From: an uncultured Eubacteriales bacterium
GTDB taxonomy: Bacteria; Bacillota; Clostridia; Christensenellales; CAG-138
Reading direction: 5' to 3'
Length of the DNA stretch: 32,830 nt
NCBI GenBank assembly: GCA_900544555.1
Contig: UQWD01000021.1
Coordinates: 1-32,830, forward strand
Part shown: positions 1-9,006 of the stretch, piece by piece
How the letters are laid out: each line of letters begins with the position of its first letter
Numbering within the stretch: the first letter of the stretch is position 1
The notes under the pieces: generated by a model
Told to the model about the DNA's origin: nothing
The model's database searches: none
Seen by the model: only the letters and a program-made list of their open reading frames with translations
Position numbers and translations under genes: made by a program

Positions 1-2
1 AA

Positions 3-269
3 GAGGTCGATTCCAGCTATGACCCTGAACGGGACATCGTCCAAAAAAAGGATGCTTTCCTTCTGAAAGGGTCTTTGCTGAAGTCTCTGCTCCATGAGTA
101 TGCACCGGGATATAGTGCATCCGATGTTATTTCGCGTTTGCAAAGTGAGCATCTGCTCTCTGAGTTCAGCACTGCCAAAAAGATTCGCATTAACAGCGGA
201 ACCTATGTAGATGCTCGACTCTTGACTTTGAAGTGCAGTTGCTTAACCGAATATGAAGATTCTGATTAA
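3..269 (+). CDS. 3' end of an unrecognised mobile-element gene (partial)
   Basis: An open frame enters from the left edge, with its first full codon at position 3, and stops at 269. The 88 visible codons have no internal stop. The visible part is charged, with no transmembrane segment or motif I can name. An AGGAGG ribosome binding site for the next gene follows after 2 bases, so the two are probably cotranscribed. Position just upstream of an ATPase, excisionase and integrase suggests a replication, transfer or accessory gene of the integrated element. The true start lies outside the window and the function is unknown. Confidence 0.6.
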   Translation, partial: EVDSSYDPERDIVQKKDAFLLKGSLLKSLLHEYAPGYSASDVISRLQSEHLLSEFSTAKKIRINSGTYVDARLLTLKCSCLTEYEDSD

Positions 270-287
270 AACAGGAGGGACAGAACC

Positions 288-1742
288 ATGAAGTTGAAAA
301 TAGGCTCTACCTATCAAAAAGCCGTTACAATCGTTGAAAAACTCAAGAAGGGGAACGCTTCCATTTTTATCTGTGGAAAAAGCGGCGTAGGAAAGTCTAC
401 TCTTTCCTACAATATTATAAGGGGGCTGCTGGAGTCAGGTGTTCGGATCGTAGTCATAGATCACCGGCACGCTGTGTCTTTTCCAGTAGAACTAGAACCG
501 TATGTACATCGTCAGGACGTATCTCAAAAGCCACTCAAGCTGCATTTGTTCGGGGCATCAGATAATCCAGCGGATGCGGCTGCATCTTTCGCTGATACTA
601 TCACATCCGTTATCGCTCTGTCGAATACACAAAAACAGCTATTGCGGTCTCTTTTAAAAGAGGTGCTTCGCGCTTCACCGGCTCCGAATGAAGTGCTGGA
701 ATACCTGCATCAGGAGATCAAGAGTTCTCATTCACGCTCTGCGCCCGGTTTGGAAAACGCCTTGGCACCCCTATTTGCACAAAAGCTTTTTGAGGATGGT
801 GACATAGAGTTTTCTCCCGGCATCACCTTGCTGGATTTGAGCTCGTTTTCGTTATCCACGCAACACATCGTTGAAGAGGTGCTTTTTGCAGCACTGTTAC
901 GAGAAGCCACCCGCGAGGATTTTTCGCCTACCTTTTTGTATCTGGACGAGTTAAGCAACTATCCACTGCGCTCTTCCAACGCACTGGGGCGAATCCTCTG
1001 TGAGGGCCGCAAACAAGGTCTGTACGCACTGCTGGTTGCCCAGAGCATTCGTGTGTTCAAGTCTGAGCAACGGATTTTGCTTCAGCAATGCAAATATATG
1101 ATGTGTTTCCAGCCAGCGGATGAAGAGGTTCGTATGTGTGCCCGTTTAATTAGTTCGTCAGGTGGAACCAAGTTGACTTCCATGCTAAAGAGTCTTCAGG
1201 TTGGTGAGTTCATGGTCTCCGGCCCAGTTTATGTAGGTGATTCTGATACGCCGACTACCAAGCCACTGGTCGTCCATAGTAAGTCACCAGAGGATGTCGT
1301 TCCTGCCAATGGCCCGCTGGCGATTCCGGTACCTTCCGATACAGAACCGATCCTGCCCCCAGCGCAGATTGACCTTCTTCTGCCGTTGGACGCTCTTGAT
1401 GACTGTGACGATGAAGAAGCCGCTCCCAGCAAACCGGAAACCGTAACGGAGAACGCCTGTCCTCTGCTGCCGGATTCGCCTTCGGAGCCTTCCATTGAAC
1501 CGCTGCATCTTCGTGATAAATCTTCTGCTCCACAAGAGCAAAGTCAATCCCAGCAACTGCAGCTGCTTCGATCTGCAGTTTTTACATCCGTTCCTATGAA
1601 CTCGTATTACGGTAATTATAACTGTTCTTGGCCACCAGCACAAGTGCAACCGGAAACCTTTTCTTACCCGAACATGGATTTCAGTTCACTGATCCAACAG
1701 GATGATGCGCAGATTTCCTTTCAAGCGCTTATCACACCATAA
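288..1742 (+). CDS. HerA/TraD-like P-loop ATPase of the mobile element
   Basis: A 484-residue protein with an AGGAGG ribosome binding site about 10 bases before its ATG. Residues 30-38 form a Walker A loop (GKSGVGKST). A Walker B-like strand, FLYLDEL, lies near residue 220. It is followed by a segment (EGRKQGLYALLVAQS) typical of the HerA/VirB4/TraD superfamily of DNA-pumping ATPases. After about residue 340 the chain becomes proline- and acid-rich and probably disordered. There is no obvious N-terminal membrane anchor, unlike classical coupling proteins. With an excisionase and integrase downstream it most likely serves transfer or DNA handling of an integrative element. The fold call is firm; the exact role is inference. 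Confidence 0.7.
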   Translation: MKLKIGSTYQKAVTIVEKLKKGNASIFICGKSGVGKSTLSYNIIRGLLESGVRIVVIDHRHAVSFPVELEPYVHRQDVSQKPLKLHLFGASDNPADAAASFADTITSVIALSNTQKQLLRSLLKEVLRASPAPNEVLEYLHQEIKSSHSRSAPGLENALAPLFAQKLFEDGDIEFSPGITLLDLSSFSLSTQHIVEEVLFAALLREATREDFSPTFLYLDELSNYPLRSSNALGRILCEGRKQGLYALLVAQSIRVFKSEQRILLQQCKYMMCFQPADEEVRMCARLISSSGGTKLTSMLKSLQVGEFMVSGPVYVGDSDTPTTKPLVVHSKSPEDVVPANGPLAIPVPSDTEPILPPAQIDLLLPLDALDDCDDEEAAPSKPETVTENACPLLPDSPSEPSIEPLHLRDKSSAPQEQSQSQQLQLLRSAVFTSVPMNSYYGNYNCSWPPAQVQPETFSYPNMDFSSLIQQDDAQISFQALITP

Positions 1743-1828
1743 GGCAAAATGTACGCTAATTCAAGCAGATATGCTTATCATGAAGCAATCCGCTTCGCAT
1801 TCAATTTTAATTTCAGGAGGAAAACACT

Positions 1829-2134
1829 ATGAGCACTCATACCAACATCAACATGTCCCCCACTGTTTCCAATTTTGCAGCCGATCTCAACTCGGAACCG
1901 ATCCCCTTTCCGAACACCGATACATCCATCAAAAAGTCCGTCCCGTTCGTGCCGCTCTGTGAAAAATGGCTGCTTTCCATCGAGGAGGCCTCTATCTATT
2001 TTGGTGTGGGGCAGAACCGTCTTGCTAAACTCGCCTCGCAGGATGGCTGCAAGTTTGTTGTATTCGTGGGCAATACAAAACGCATCAAACGGAAAAAGTT
2101 TGAGGAGTTTCTGGATGAACAGTACGCCATCTGA
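1829..2134 (+). CDS. xis: Tn916-type excisionase
   Basis: A 101-residue protein with an AGGAGG site 7-8 bases before the ATG. Its second half is a winged-helix DNA-binding region of the Tn916 excisionase type: after CEKWLLSIEEASIYFGVG comes a recognition stretch, and the protein ends with a basic segment (KRIKRKKFEEFLDEQ). Known members bind inside the element near its ends and steer the integrase toward excision. The first 40 residues are low in structure and may be an extension. It sits directly upstream of the integrase gene, as in Tn916-like elements. A hairpin with a T-run lies between the two and may limit read-through. Confidence 0.8.
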   Translation: MSTHTNINMSPTVSNFAADLNSEPIPFPNTDTSIKKSVPFVPLCEKWLLSIEEASIYFGVGQNRLAKLASQDGCKFVVFVGNTKRIKRKKFEEFLDEQYAI

Positions 2135-2172
2135 CACCATATAACGTCCTCTGAAGGACTTGCATAAACCAT

Positions 2173-2215
2173 GCCCACATGATACAATAAAGTGTGTTGT
2201 GTGGGCTCTTTTTTT
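2173..2215 (+). terminator. Hairpin with T-run between xis and int
   Basis: GCCCACA (2173-2179) can pair with TGTGGGC (2200-2206) across a 20-base loop, followed by TCTTTTTTT. It resembles an intrinsic terminator or attenuator placed between the excisionase stop and the integrase ribosome binding site, so it could lower int expression from the upstream promoter. The stem is only 7 bp with a long loop, so strength is uncertain. Confidence 0.5.
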
Positions 2216-2234
2216 CTCAGAAAGGAGCCGCAAC

Positions 2235-3428
2235 ATGGGCAAAGATCTTAAAGGAAAAGAACTCGGAAAAGGGCTTGGTCAACGGAAAGACAAATACTAC
2301 TACGCCAAATACTCCTATCACGGAAAGAAAGGCCAGCAAAGCTTCCATACTTTAGTTGAAGCCAAAAACTGGCGGCAAGAGCAACTCTACCTCTGCCGCC
2401 ATCCAGAGCTTCGCACCGCAACATCACCTGATATGACGGTCGATGCATGGTTCAACCGCTGGCTGAAGGATGTCGTTGGCAACCGTGCTCCGAATACGCT
2501 TCGGAATTATCGTGAACGCTACGAACATAATGTTCAGCCGTTTATCGGTTCCATGCTGCTGCGCGATGTCAAGCAGATCGACTGTCAGCGGATTTTGAAC
2601 GCCATGGAGAGCGACTACGCTGGTTCTACCATCCGTCAAACCTATATGACGATGGGCACATTTTTCAAGAGTGCCAAAGATAATGGTTTCATTGACCGTC
2701 ATCCTATGGATGGTGTTCGCTATACGAAACCTGTCCGGGCGGTTGATGACATCCACTTTCTGACTGTGGATGAGCAGAAACGGTTTCTGGAAGCTGCCAA
2801 AGGCTCCCACAACTATGCTCAGTACGCACTGATTCTGGAAACTGGCTTGCGTACTGGTGAAATGATCGGTCTGACATGGGATGCTATTGACTGGGAGAAA
2901 CGCACCCTGACGGTCAACAAGACCTTGGAGTTCCGCTACAAGCAAGACGAATGGCGTGCTGGCCCTCCGAAAACGGAATCCAGCTATCGCACCATTCCTT
3001 TGACTGACACCGCTTACGGCATCCTGCGGGAAATCTACGACACCAGAGAATACCGCAACGAATCGAACGGCCTGTCCACTGTCCTGACCTTTATGGATCG
3101 TAAGACTGGTCAGAAGCGAAAGTTGGTCATGCGTGATCTGGTGTTCATCAACTGGCGCACCGGAATGCCTGCCAAGAACAGCTCCTACGACACCCACCTC
3201 TACAAGCTGTGCGATGATGCGGGAATCAAGCGTTTCTGTATGCACGCTCTACGCCATACATACGCTACCCGCGCCATTGAGAGCGGAATGCAGCCCAAGG
3301 TCCTGCAAAAGCTGCTGGGTCACGCCAGTATCACGACCACTATGAACCGCTATGTTCATGTAACAGACGATTCCATGAAAAAGGCCGTAGCGCAGTTCGC
3401 AAAGGCACAGGAAGCACAAAAAGGGTGA
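2235..3428 (+). CDS. int: Tn916-type tyrosine recombinase (integrase)
   Basis: The start at 2235 is chosen because AAAGGAG lies just before it; an in-frame extension up to 2160 has no such site. The 397-residue product starts with a basic arm-binding domain (KYYYAKYSYHGKK), then a SAM-like core-binding domain (about residues 75-155), then the catalytic domain. Catalytic residues are visible: Arg206 in GLRTGE, His337-x-x-Arg340 in HALRH, His363 in LLGHAS, and nucleophile Tyr373 in MNRYVHV. The length matches the Tn916 integrase family. It catalyses integration and excision of the element. The gene ends about 120 bp before ychF, so this is the right end of the element and an attachment site should lie just beyond it. 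Confidence 0.92.
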   Translation: MGKDLKGKELGKGLGQRKDKYYYAKYSYHGKKGQQSFHTLVEAKNWRQEQLYLCRHPELRTATSPDMTVDAWFNRWLKDVVGNRAPNTLRNYRERYEHNVQPFIGSMLLRDVKQIDCQRILNAMESDYAGSTIRQTYMTMGTFFKSAKDNGFIDRHPMDGVRYTKPVRAVDDIHFLTVDEQKRFLEAAKGSHNYAQYALILETGLRTGEMIGLTWDAIDWEKRTLTVNKTLEFRYKQDEWRAGPPKTESSYRTIPLTDTAYGILREIYDTREYRNESNGLSTVLTFMDRKTGQKRKLVMRDLVFINWRTGMPAKNSSYDTHLYKLCDDAGIKRFCMHALRHTYATRAIESGMQPKVLQKLLGHASITTTMNRYVHVTDDSMKKAVAQFAKAQEAQKG

Positions 3429-3442
3429 GTAAAGGGTGAGTA
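3421..3442 (+). repeat. Tandem 11-bp repeat at the integrase stop codon
   Basis: Two perfect head-to-tail copies of AAGGGTGAGTA (3421-3431 and 3432-3442) span the int stop codon. In Tn916-type elements short direct repeats near the ends are integrase arm sites, so this may be such a site or part of the element terminus. The other end of the element is not in the window, so the attachment core cannot be fixed. Confidence 0.45.
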
Positions 3443-3477
3443 AAACCGATTTGCCCACCCAACGCCAAATTCAGTTC

Positions 3478-3506
3478 TTACAAAAAACAACTTATATCCG
3501 TACAAT
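3478..3506 (+). promoter_or_regulatory. Probable sigma-A promoter of ychF
   Basis: TTACAA (3478-3483) and TACAAT (3501-3506) are separated by 17 bp. The ychF ATG lies 44 bases after the -10 box, with an AAAGGAG ribosome binding site between. The promoter sits between the mobile element and ychF. If the element inserted here, it did so upstream of the promoter without breaking it. Confidence 0.6.
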
Positions 3507-3549
3507 ATAGCTGTTTATCATCTACATCATAAAAGGAGAAATCACAAAA

Positions 3550-4638
3550 ATGAAATTAGGTATCGTCGGCCTGCCGAACGTCGGCAAGTCCACCCTGTTC
3601 AACGCCATCACCAACGCGGGCGCGGAGAGCGCCAACTATCCGTTCTGCACCATCGAGCCGAATATCGGCGCTGTTGCCGTACCGGATGAGCGCCTGGACG
3701 CGCTTGCAATAATGCATAAACCTGAAAAAATTACGCCGGCGGTTATAGAATTCGTGGATATCGCCGGTTTAGTGCGCGGTGCTTATAAGGGCGAGGGGCT
3801 GGGCAACCGGTTTTTATCCCATATCCGCGAGGTAGACGCGATAGTCCATGTCGTGCGCTGCTTTGAGGATGAGAATATCGTTCATGTAGACGGTTCCGTG
3901 AACCCTGTTCGGGATATGGAAACAATCAATGTGGAATTGATATTCGCCGACCTGGATACTGTTGAAAAAAGGCTGGATAGGTCGCTGAAAAACGCCAAAA
4001 GCGGGGACAAGAAATTCCGTGACGAAGCCACGCTGCTTAAACGGATGAAGCAATGCCTGGAGGCTGGGCTACCCGTGCGAAGCCTTGAGTTAGATGCATC
4101 GGAATCGGATATCGCCCGCGAGATGTTCCTTCTCACCATGAAGCCCGTAATCTATGTGGCGAATATATCCGAGGGGGAAATACGCATAAAAACGCCCGCC
4201 GTAGAGAGCCTTTTTGCGCAGGCTGAAAAAGAGGGCGCCGAGGCGATGACCATTTGCGCGCGGGTTGAGGAGGAGATTACGGAACTTGATCCGGAGGAAA
4301 AGGCGCAGTTTATTGAGGAGCTGGGAATAGGCGAAAGCGGCCTTGATAAGCTCGTAAAAGCCTGTTACCGGCTGCTGGGGCTCATCAGCTTTTTGACGGC
4401 CGGTCCCAAAGAGGTTCGGGCGTGGACCATCGTTAAAGGCACACGCGCGCCGCAGGCGGCGGGAAAAATCCATTCCGATTTTGAGAGAGGTTTTATACGG
4501 GCCGAAACAATCCATTATGATACGCTTATGCAGCACGGTTCGATGCAGGCGTGCAGGGAAAAGGGCCTGATACGCTCCGAAGGCAAGGAGTATGTTATCC
4601 GGGATGGGGATATTGTACTGTTCAGGTTCAACGTATAA
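3550..4638 (+). CDS. ychF: Redox-regulated ATPase YchF (Obg family)
   Basis: A 362-residue product, the usual length for YchF. The G1 loop GLPNVGKST is at residues 7-15, the G3 motif DIAGLVRGA near residue 70, and NISE near residues 204-207 replaces the NKxD guanine motif, which is the reason YchF binds ATP rather than GTP. A coiled-coil insert follows the G3 region and a C-terminal TGS domain ends the protein. Family members are ribosome-associated, cytosolic, and act in translation and stress response. Start by AAAGGAG nine to ten bases upstream. The gene appears monocistronic. It is a core chromosomal gene and marks the host side of the mobile-element junction. Confidence 0.96.
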   Translation: MKLGIVGLPNVGKSTLFNAITNAGAESANYPFCTIEPNIGAVAVPDERLDALAIMHKPEKITPAVIEFVDIAGLVRGAYKGEGLGNRFLSHIREVDAIVHVVRCFEDENIVHVDGSVNPVRDMETINVELIFADLDTVEKRLDRSLKNAKSGDKKFRDEATLLKRMKQCLEAGLPVRSLELDASESDIAREMFLLTMKPVIYVANISEGEIRIKTPAVESLFAQAEKEGAEAMTICARVEEEITELDPEEKAQFIEELGIGESGLDKLVKACYRLLGLISFLTAGPKEVRAWTIVKGTRAPQAAGKIHSDFERGFIRAETIHYDTLMQHGSMQACREKGLIRSEGKEYVIRDGDIVLFRFNV

Positions 4639-4721
4639 CGTCAATCATCGGAGCTTTTCGCAGAGTTTGAAAGCGTTATGCGTTGAGAATAAGCGTTTCC
4701 TCCCAAGCGTTTTCTTCCCAG

Positions 4722-4735
4722 TTCTCAGCTGAGAA
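4722..4735. promoter_or_regulatory. Perfect 14-bp palindrome upstream of GNAT gene
   Basis: TTCTCAGCTGAGAA is a perfect palindrome ending 28 bases before the start of the acetyltransferase gene, beside an AT-rich stretch (GATAATATAAAG) that could hold a -10 box. Size and place fit an operator for a dimeric repressor, but no regulator gene is adjacent. Confidence 0.35.
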
Positions 4736-4763
4736 AATGATAATATAAAGTAAGGGGAGTTAA

Positions 4764-5174
4764 ATGATTGAATATAGAGATAATGCCGCCATACAGCTGG
4801 ATGATCTGCTTAATTTATACGTGGACGCCGGATGGTCAAGCTATACGGATAAACCGGATAAACTCAGATACGCGCACGACAACTCGCTTTACTGCGTGAG
4901 CGCTTGGGAAGGCTCCGAGCTGGCGGGATTAATTCGCGTTGTCGGCGACGGCGCGTCCATAGTTTATGTTCAGGATCTTCTCGTTAAAACGGGGTATCGG
5001 CGGCAGGGCATTGGCAAGCGTCTGCTCAATCGGGTACTCGCCCACTTTAGCGGCATACGTCAATTCGTTCTGATAACGGACAATACGTTGGACACAAAGC
5101 GCTTTTATGAAAGCTGCTCAATGCGCGCGCTGGAAGATTATAACTGCCGGGCGTTTGTCCATTATAACCTTTGA
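4764..5174 (+). CDS. GNAT family N-acetyltransferase
   Basis: A 136-residue single-domain protein with an AAGGGGAG ribosome binding site. Acetyl-CoA binding motif A is visible as VQDLLVKTGYRRQGIGKRLL (residues about 71-90), with the Q/R-x-x-G-x-G signature RRQGIG. The final part (DNTLDTKRFYESCSM) is the usual motif B region. GNAT enzymes move an acetyl group from acetyl-CoA to an amine; the substrate cannot be told from sequence. It follows ychF in the same direction but with a 125-bp gap and its own possible operator, so it is probably transcribed alone. Confidence 0.85.
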   Translation: MIEYRDNAAIQLDDLLNLYVDAGWSSYTDKPDKLRYAHDNSLYCVSAWEGSELAGLIRVVGDGASIVYVQDLLVKTGYRRQGIGKRLLNRVLAHFSGIRQFVLITDNTLDTKRFYESCSMRALEDYNCRAFVHYNL

Positions 5175-5869
5175 CGCGTAAGGCGAAGTTTATAAAGCAC
5201 AGAGCCGCTTTTGAGGAACAGGGGTATATCTTGGTGACGGTCGTTCACTAAGCGATAAACGAGAGCTCTTAACGAATATGTTCGCCTTTCGGAATATACG
5301 GAATGCTATTAAATAAAATCTGGAAAATGCCGAATTACCTCAATGGATATCGGGTACAGACGTTTTTTTGAGGCTTTACGCGCGTTCAGCTGCATTTCTT
5401 TAATGACTAAAGCCAATTGGCGCGGCATTTTCCGCTTTGGCCACAGCCCGCGCCAAAGGCTCTAAAGCCTGATAAAAAATCGAGATTAGGAACGGCCTCT
5501 TTTTTACAGAGCATGTGGCATGCAAGCTAACAGATACACGATATACCACTGTTTGGCGGTTTGGAACGACCAAGGTTTACCCCAAGCCCTTTTTTTCGTG
5601 TTTAAGGTAGACAATGGCGCATTTTTTCTTTTTTCAACCGGTACTGTGCGGGTTTGCTATACATCATAAGCCATACGATTGCTATCAGAGGATAAAGCGC
5701 TTGTGTCGGCGAGCGCCGCGGCGCTTTTCAAACCATTTCGTCCAACAGCTTGCATTATGCTTATACAAAGGTATTTTCCTAAACATCTTATCAATCCGCT
5801 GACTGGCGGCATAAAGCCCGTTTTCCATACCGTCAGGCCGGGCAAAGCCATAACGTGCCGCGCTTTACT
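5175..5869. other. Gene-poor gap (695 bp)
   Basis: No frame in this stretch has both a ribosome binding site and protein-like composition; stops are frequent in all frames. The only structure noted is a perfect 14-bp palindrome AGCGCCGCGGCGCT (5712-5725), with flanking AAAGCGC (5694-5700) and GCGCTTT (5721-5727) that can form an alternative stem. It lies beyond the 3' end of the ABC operon (minus strand). It may be a decayed gene remnant, but nothing can be identified. Confidence 0.4.
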
Positions 5870-6547
5870 TCAGCTGTTCAACTCAATCTGTGTGATTTTC
5901 CCATCGTTCATTCTAATAATTTTCTGACCGTATAAGGCGAGCGCGGGGTCATGCGTTACCATAATGATGGTCGCGCCCCCTTCATGCAGCCGCGCAAGCA
6001 GCTTCATTATTTGATCGCTATTCTTTTCATCCAAATTGCCCGTTGGCTCATCCGCGAGAATCAGTTCGGGTGAGTTAGCAAGAGCGCGCGCGATGGATAC
6101 CCTCTGCTGCTCCCCGCCGGACATGTGGCGCGGAAAGCTTTTGAGCTTGTGCCCCAGCCCCACGCTCTCCAAAAGCCCGGCGGCAATTTTCTTGCGCTCC
6201 CTCGCGCCGACGCCCGCGTAACCTAAGGGTACTTCCACGTTTTCAAGCGCCGTAAGGCTGTCCATCAGGTTAAACATCTGAAACACAAAGCCTATCGTGG
6301 CGTTTCGGTATTTGGCGCGCTGTATGGCGTTCATGGATTTGATCGAATCCCCATTAAACAGATACTCCCCCCCGTCAAAGGTATCCATCAAACCGAGGAT
6401 ATTGAGCAGCGTTGACTTTCCGCACCCCGATTTACCTACAACGGTTACGAACTCGCCCTTGTCGACCTCCATGCTCACGTCCGTCAGCGCCGGGGTTTCT
6501 ACCGTGCCGACCTTATAGGTTTTAAATAAGTTGCTTATCTGAATCAT
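5870..6547 (-). CDS. ABC transporter ATP-binding protein, LolD/MacB type
   Basis: A 225-residue ATPase. Walker A GKSGCGKST lies near residues 38-46, the Q-loop in FVFQMF, the ABC signature MSGGEQQR, Walker B ILADEPTGNLD, and the switch histidine in VTHDPALA. The EPTGNLD form is typical of the LolD/FtsE/MacB subfamily, which works with FtsX-fold permeases by mechanotransmission rather than classical transport. It is the last gene of a minus-strand operon behind two such permeases and a lipoprotein, 45 bp after the second permease. It acts on the inner face of the membrane. Substrate is unknown; relatives handle peptides, antibiotics or lipoproteins. Confidence 0.93.
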   Translation of the reverse strand: MIQISNLFKTYKVGTVETPALTDVSMEVDKGEFVTVVGKSGCGKSTLLNILGLMDTFDGGEYLFNGDSIKSMNAIQRAKYRNATIGFVFQMFNLMDSLTALENVEVPLGYAGVGARERKKIAAGLLESVGLGHKLKSFPRHMSGGEQQRVSIARALANSPELILADEPTGNLDEKNSDQIMKLLARLHEGGATIIMVTHDPALALYGQKIIRMNDGKITQIELNS

Positions 6548-6592
6548 AATCGCTCTCCATATTCTATTTATTTGCCGTAACGGTGATACGCG

Positions 6593-7855
6593 CTATACCA
6601 CGGAATCCTTCAGCACCGATATCGGCGACAGCTTTTTCAGCCTTCGGATGGTAGGCAGGCAGCTTAAAACGCCGAGGAGCGCGCAAAGCAGCAGAGACGC
6701 CGCTATGGACGCAAACGACGGCGTGAGCTTCGCCTGAAGCAGAGTCAGCTTGAGCTGGCCCATGATAATCGAGGCGATTGCGCACCCGGCGGCTCCGCCG
6801 ATAAGCGGCGGGACGACGGCCTTAATCACCGTTTCCAGCGCCAAGCCCGAAGGCGTGGCCCCCAAGGTCATGGATACGGCGAGCCCCCTTTTGTTGCGCT
6901 CAAACTGGATGATCTGAATACCCAAAAAGCTCACGCCCACGACGATAAGCAGCAGCGCCGTACCGGGCAGCAGCACGGTAAGCGCCTGCCTCTGCTCATA
7001 AATTTCGGATAGAATAAGTTCGGATGTTGTATTGAGGCTGTATGAATAGGCGTCCCAATGTTCGGCCGTCAGGTATTTAAGCGCCCTGGCCGCGCCCGAG
7101 GGATCCCCATCCGAAAGAATTCGGAGCGACAGCGTGGTTCCGTCGATATAGCTGTCGTACAGCGCCTGTATCGGCACGAAGATTCCCCGCTCTTTCGCGA
7201 AGCGCGCTACGTCGTATTCCTCATCCGTACTTCTTTCATAGAAATTTGTCATGTCCAGTTTCCCCATATCAAATTGTGAGGCCCGCAAAATGGGGAAGCG
7301 GTTCCCCTTAAACGAAACAAAGGTATCGGTGGCGGCGTCATAATCGCATTTAAACTGCCTGAGATATTCCTCCCACCCCTCCTCCGGGAGCGCCTTAAGG
7401 ATTTCCAGCACCTCGTCCGCGATAATCACGCAGGGCTCAACGCCCGCTTCCTCAAAATAATTGTCCGACAGATAGTATACGTTGGTTTCAAACAAGCCGT
7501 TCTCTAGATAAATCCGATGAAGATATTCCACCTTCAGTTTTACTCGGATGTCGCCGCATTCAGTCTCCAAATAGTGTAAATCGGCTTCAGTTACCGGTGC
7601 GCGATCCGCGTTTCCGGCTTCTTTTCGGCCTTTGATTTCAAACTTAGGCGCGTCATACAACGGATCTACAATAATAAAATAATCTGAAGCTTCCGGCTTG
7701 AGCAGCACGCTTTTATGATGGCTGATGAAGCTCATCAGTCCGGATAAAAGAAAGCATATCACCGAAACGCATATTGCCGTTAAAAAAACGACGGGCAGGT
7801 ATACGCCTGCATTCCTTCGCAGATTCCTCATCGCCGTTCCGACTGAATACATCAT
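6593..7855 (-). CDS. FtsX/MacB-type ABC permease
   Basis: A 420-residue membrane protein. One transmembrane helix near the N terminus (about residues 15-42) is followed by a large extracytoplasmic domain (to about residue 290), then three helices near the C terminus; this is the FtsX/MacB core topology. The C-terminal helix block contains FERNKRGLAVSMTLGATPSG, a typical cytoplasmic coupling region. Its start codon shares one base with the stop of the upstream permease, so translation is coupled. It presumably forms a heterodimer with that permease, driven by the ATPase encoded downstream. Confidence 0.85.
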   Translation of the reverse strand: MMYSVGTAMRNLRRNAGVYLPVVFLTAICVSVICFLLSGLMSFISHHKSVLLKPEASDYFIIVDPLYDAPKFEIKGRKEAGNADRAPVTEADLHYLETECGDIRVKLKVEYLHRIYLENGLFETNVYYLSDNYFEEAGVEPCVIIADEVLEILKALPEEGWEEYLRQFKCDYDAATDTFVSFKGNRFPILRASQFDMGKLDMTNFYERSTDEEYDVARFAKERGIFVPIQALYDSYIDGTTLSLRILSDGDPSGAARALKYLTAEHWDAYSYSLNTTSELILSEIYEQRQALTVLLPGTALLLIVVGVSFLGIQIIQFERNKRGLAVSMTLGATPSGLALETVIKAVVPPLIGGAAGCAIASIIMGQLKLTLLQAKLTPSFASIAASLLLCALLGVLSCLPTIRRLKKLSPISVLKDSVV

Positions 7856-9006
7856 TATACGCTCCTCCCTACGCTGCCAAGGTTGAGCCTCGACGCAAAA
7901 TAGGCGAACCCCGCGGAGGTCGCCGCGGAGATCAGGAAGGCCAGCGCGAGCAGGCCAAAAATCTGGCCGGGCTGAATCAGCAGCCGGAAAACTCCCAGCG
8001 AGACGCTTATCTTAGCTATCCCCAGCGCCAGCAGATAGGCGGCCGCCGCCGCGGCAAGTGAAATCGCGCCGACATACGCGAGCTGCTCTATAAAAACATC
8101 AATGGCGCTCGCTCCGAGGGACATGCGTATTAGGTAATTGCGCTTTTTCATACTCAGCAGCGCGGTGAGCAAAGCCAGCGCGTTCGCGCCGCAGAAAAAC
8201 AGCGCCAGCAGCGCAAACGGCAGAAGCTCCGCCCCGATTTGCTTGGCCGCCTCAACATAAATCTCATCCCTGCCCGCGGACGATTCAAAAGCCTGCTTAA
8301 CAAATGTTTTTTCAAAGGCGTTCGATATCGACTTGAATTCACTGTACGCCATGTTGGGCGAAGACAGCGAAATAGAATGAAACGGCGAGTAAAACGTATC
8401 GAGCACGTTCATGGATAGAAACAACTGGTCGCTCTGATCAACTACGCCGCAGATGGTATACTCGGAATTGCCCACCTGTATGGAGTCCCCGAGGATGCGC
8501 TCGAAAACCGTACCCCTTGGGAGCGCCCCGCGTCCCACAAGAATTTCATTGTCGTTCTCAATAGAACGGCCCGCGAGAAACTCCATATTATAATAAAAGG
8601 GTATAAATACCGGATCGTTTTCAGTATTAACATATGTCATATTTGCAATTAAGGGATAATCCCCATAGATAGCCGTCTGAGATATATGAATTTGAACCAA
8701 TACGCTCGCGCCTTCCGGGAGGATGCTTTTAAAATAATCCGCCGAGAGCGCCTCGCTGGGCTTTTGCCGGCGCGTTTCACCTTCCGCATTATAATAGCCA
8801 ATGCTGTTGTTGACCTTCATTACGTCAAGCGTCGGGCTTTCCGAATATAGATCGATCATCCCGTCCCGATAAGACCAGACCATAAGCGGAAAAAGGAAGC
8901 CGACCGTATAGCACGCGAAAAGGAGGAGGGAAACGGAGCGGAAGCTCATAACGTTCCCCAGCCCCTGTCGGATGCTGAATAAGAGTTTTTTAAACGCGTT
9001 ACCCAT
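7855..9006 (-). CDS. FtsX-like ABC permease (first of pair)
   Basis: A 383-residue protein with an N-terminal helix (about residues 24-45), an extracytoplasmic domain, and three C-terminal helices rich in Ala and Leu. The segment MKKRNYLIRMSLGASAIDVF between helices is the FtsX-family coupling loop. It pairs with the next gene, with a one-base stop/start overlap. The ATG at 9006 has only a G-rich tract upstream, not a clear ribosome binding site. It overlaps the stop of a 35-codon ORF with a strong site, so initiation may depend on translational coupling. Confidence 0.82.
   Translation of the reverse strand: MGNAFKKLLFSIRQGLGNVMSFRSVSLLLFACYTVGFLFPLMVWSYRDGMIDLYSESPTLDVMKVNNSIGYYNAEGETRRQKPSEALSADYFKSILPEGASVLVQIHISQTAIYGDYPLIANMTYVNTENDPVFIPFYYNMEFLAGRSIENDNEILVGRGALPRGTVFERILGDSIQVGNSEYTICGVVDQSDQLFLSMNVLDTFYSPFHSISLSSPNMAYSEFKSISNAFEKTFVKQAFESSAGRDEIYVEAAKQIGAELLPFALLALFFCGANALALLTALLSMKKRNYLIRMSLGASAIDVFIEQLAYVGAISLAAAAAAYLLALGIAKISVSLGVFRLLIQPGQIFGLLALAFLISAATSAGFAYFASRLNLGSVGRSV

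Noticed and set aside
5614..5927. Short overlapping ORFs between the GNAT gene and the ABC operon
   Set aside because: No start signals and no protein-like composition; they overlap each other on both strands.
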